DNA from: Salibacteraceae bacterium
GTDB taxonomy: Bacteria; Bacteroidota; Bacteroidia; Flavobacteriales_G; Salibacteraceae
DNA: 8,986 bases
Reading direction: 5' to 3'
NCBI GenBank assembly: GCA_023262195.1
Contig: JALRDM010000082.1
Location: forward strand, 1-8,986
Within the stretch, counting starts at the first letter, position 1; every line of letters starts with the position of its first letter. The notes beneath the pieces were generated by a model that ran no database searches, was not told the DNA's origin, and saw nothing but the letters and a program-made list of their open reading frames with translations. A program made the translations under genes and the position numbers. This document shows, piece after piece, positions 7,307-8,986 of this stretch.

Positions 7307-7564
7307 ATGATGCTTCCAAATAAGCAAGTCATATCAGTATCGGTAGCACAGTCTACTCGTTTTCTTCATTTAGTAATTCACGGATTAGACGTTTGGCCTG
7401 TCAAGTTTGATATGGTGGATTTGGATGGAAAACGAGTGGTGAGTAGGGTGATTATTTATGGCAATGAAATAAGCATACCGATTCGTCAACTTGCAGGGCA
7501 AGACTATCTCTACGCCATTAGCTTTAAAGATACATTGAAGCACACAGGAGTTATCTCCTTTTAG
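7307..7564 (+). CDS. Small beta-strand protein resembling a lone T9SS sorting-domain fold
   Basis: An 85-residue product, not recognised as a named family. Two adjacent ATGs (7307 and 7310) are the only sensible starts, because an in-frame TAA lies at 7262-7264. No signal peptide or membrane segment is visible, so it would stay in the cytoplasm unless carried. The pattern is all-beta: strands near 8-13, 19-25, 32-39 (VKFDMVDLDGKRVV), 45-50, 54-59 (EISIPI), 67-73 (YLYAISF) and 80-85 (TGVISF). This order matches the C-terminal sorting domain of the neighbouring protease: KFDMVDLDGKRVV parallels QYDLFTDTGLLIR, and EISIPIRQLAGQDYLYAIS parallels QVSFESLPNGIYLLQI. The usual YPNP opening is missing. 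It lies 59 bp after the response regulator on the same strand and probably shares its transcript. It could be a functional small protein, a remnant of a secreted protein, or, less likely, a chance reading frame. Confidence 0.6.
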   Translation: MMLPNKQVISVSVAQSTRFLHLVIHGLDVWPVKFDMVDLDGKRVVSRVIIYGNEISIPIRQLAGQDYLYAISFKDTLKHTGVISF

Positions 7565-8986
7565 CTAGAACGTGGTGTATTTGGAATCGGACTTATGCTC
7601 AAACGGTTCCAATTCGTTCAGCATTGCTTTCACCACTGCGTCCATTTCAGTTTCAAAGTCGTCCATGAATGAGTCGTCTCCGCCTTTCAGGTCCAAGTGC
7701 ATGTACCCCTGTTTTTGAGCTCGAAAAGAATAAATACAGGATTCAATTTTATCACTAGGCACGCCAGATACTCTAGTATAAATCCATTTGTAGAATGCTA
7801 ATTGAAGGGCCTTGCCATATTTGGCACTGCTGAATATTTCTTGCACATCACGCTTCAATTCGGTGGGTGCTACATCGCCTGTTTTATAATCGACAATGCG
7901 GGTGATGCCATTGCGCCTATCTATTCTGTCTGCAAAACCAAACATGTTGAGCGTTACATCTCCCAATTGCAATGGAGCCATCAACCGATCTTCTAACGCA
8001 ATTAATTGAACATCCCCGTTATTCTTTATATCCTCCAGGTCATGCTGGATAAACGCTCGGACGTAGTCTTTCGCCAATTGCAATTGAATGAAATTCTTTC
8101 CTGCGGCTAAATCACTTGAAGTGAAGATTTCATTGAATCGCCTTTCAACAATTCTATCAATTGAATCATGAAAACCGGCTATGATTAGTGGGTTTATAAA
8201 CTGTCCGACATGAGGCTTGTAGAGTTCTTCTAAGGTATCATGCACAACACTGCCGAAGGTGCTTGCCAGCATATCTTCTTCGAGCGCCTCTTCTTCTTTT
8301 ATCTTGAGCACATGGTAATAGTAAAACTCCAAAGGACTGTTTAGGAACTTGTTGATTGCCGATGGCGATACACTTCGTTTAAAAAAGCCTTGAATAGCCT
8401 CAATGACTGCTGATGTTTTCTTGATTGAGATGGATGTTTGTGAGTCTTGCTCAATTTCAGGATTGTATCCTAACTCGTTTAATTTAATTGCGGCATTCTT
8501 TTGCGCGAGTTCAAGTTTAATCTGCAGTAGAAACCTGGATTGTTCGCCTCCCGTCAGCGCTTGTGGCGAAGCATTGAACAAGAAATGGGCATTGTTGCAT
8601 CGCTGTAAAAGCCTGTAAAAATGATAGGCCACCATTGCATGAGAATCATAATGTGTAGGTAGCTTGAAGAATTTACGATGAATGAATGGAATATGGGTGC
8701 TCCGATCGATATCACCAGGTAGATTATCATCAGAGGCACCCAGAAATATGAGATTTTTATAATCAACCATCCTACTTTCAAGAAGACCAATTACCTGAAC
8801 ACAATCGCTTCGTTTTTGAGCGATGGGTATTCGCGCATAGCCGACCTGATGATGAACGAAAGTTCGAATCTCCTTTAATGATCCTTCAAAAACGTCACTG
8901 TACTGCGCAAGAATCTGTTTTAAGCGTTTGCTAGTGTATTTGATGGCATCATTTTCTATGCCTAATCTATCTATCCCCTTGATTTC
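7565..8986 (-). CDS. AddB-like helicase/PD-(D/E)XK nuclease, 5' end cut by the window edge
   Basis: The frame is open for all 473 visible codons from the right edge to the TAG at 7565-7567. It has no stop between 8770 and 8986, so an ATG at 8770 would be internal. Near the left of the visible protein, VQVIGLLESR followed by LIFLGASDDNLPG is the late helicase-type motif of AddB/RecB-like proteins. The C-terminal half is a RecB-family nuclease. Counting from the methionine at 8770, it shows H177 in GSVVHDTLEELY, D281 in FGFADRIDR, D294 and K296 in IVDYKTG, and Q323/Y327 in QLAFY, the full active-site set. Such proteins pair with an AddA helicase-nuclease to resect double-strand breaks and load RecA; the partner is not in the window. 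The cysteine cluster holding the Fe-S centre in Firmicutes AddB is not visible: the protein ends SDSKYTTF with no C-x-x-C. Whether this reflects lineage or loss I cannot tell. A CRISPR Cas4-like identity is excluded by size and the helicase part. Confidence 0.88.
   Translation of the reverse strand, partial: EIKGIDRLGIENDAIKYTSKRLKQILAQYSDVFEGSLKEIRTFVHHQVGYARIPIAQKRSDCVQVIGLLESRMVDYKNLIFLGASDDNLPGDIDRSTHIPFIHRKFFKLPTHYDSHAMVAYHFYRLLQRCNNAHFLFNASPQALTGGEQSRFLLQIKLELAQKNAAIKLNELGYNPEIEQDSQTSISIKKTSAVIEAIQGFFKRSVSPSAINKFLNSPLEFYYYHVLKIKEEEALEEDMLASTFGSVVHDTLEELYKPHVGQFINPLIIAGFHDSIDRIVERRFNEIFTSSDLAAGKNFIQLQLAKDYVRAFIQHDLEDIKNNGDVQLIALEDRLMAPLQLGDVTLNMFGFADRIDRRNGITRIVDYKTGDVAPTELKRDVQEIFSSAKYGKALQLAFYKWIYTRVSGVPSDKIESCIYSFRAQKQGYMHLDLKGGDDSFMDDFETEMDAVVKAMLNELEPFEHKSDSKYTTF

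Noticed and set aside
8554..8770. ATG at 8770 as the start of the nuclease
   Set aside because: The same frame continues without a stop to the window edge and carries the conserved VQVIGLLESR motif upstream of that ATG.
8554..8790. Minus-strand 78-codon frame inside the AddB-like gene
   Set aside because: It is out of frame with the continuous 473-codon nuclease frame; its hydrophobic look is a by-product of the overlapping frame.

Overview
The window looks like part of a Bacteroidota chromosome, probably Flavobacteriales. The evidence is a secreted metalloprotease with a type A type IX secretion (T9SS) C-terminal sorting domain, menaquinone genes of the Bacteroidota type, a compact gene layout, and no clear Shine-Dalgarno sequence before any start codon (usual for this phylum). 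All genes look chromosomal. I saw no tRNA, rRNA, CRISPR array, insertion sequence or phage gene. No gap between genes is longer than about 110 bp, so there is no long non-coding stretch.

Layout. Positions 1-2547 (minus strand) hold the first 849 codons of a very large exported TPR-repeat protein that runs off the left edge. After a 110-bp gap, 2658-6527 (minus strand) carries three overlapping genes, transcribed in the order M43-type metalloprotease, menF, menD. The protease stop overlaps the menF start by 4 nt, and menF overlaps menD by 17 nt. Divergent to the protease, 6555-7247 (plus strand) encodes an OmpR/PhoB-type response regulator with no kinase in view. It is followed on the same strand by an 85-codon gene (7307-7564) whose product resembles a lone T9SS sorting-domain fold. 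From 7565 to the right edge (minus strand) lies the C-terminal half of an AddB-like helicase/PD-(D/E)XK nuclease. Its stop codon directly abuts the stop codon of the small gene.

Function. MenF (chorismate to isochorismate) and MenD (isochorismate plus 2-oxoglutarate to SEPHCHC) are the first two committed steps of menaquinone synthesis. The other men genes are not in the window. The unexpected element is a T9SS-exported zinc protease heading this cluster and positioned for translational coupling with menF. The response regulator and the protease share a very short divergent start region, so they may be co-regulated. The AddB-like protein would act in double-strand-break processing with a partner helicase outside the window.

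I did not find a clear new defence or mobile system. The most unusual points are the stand-alone sorting-domain-like small protein, the protease-menF coupling, and the zero-spacing convergent stop codons.
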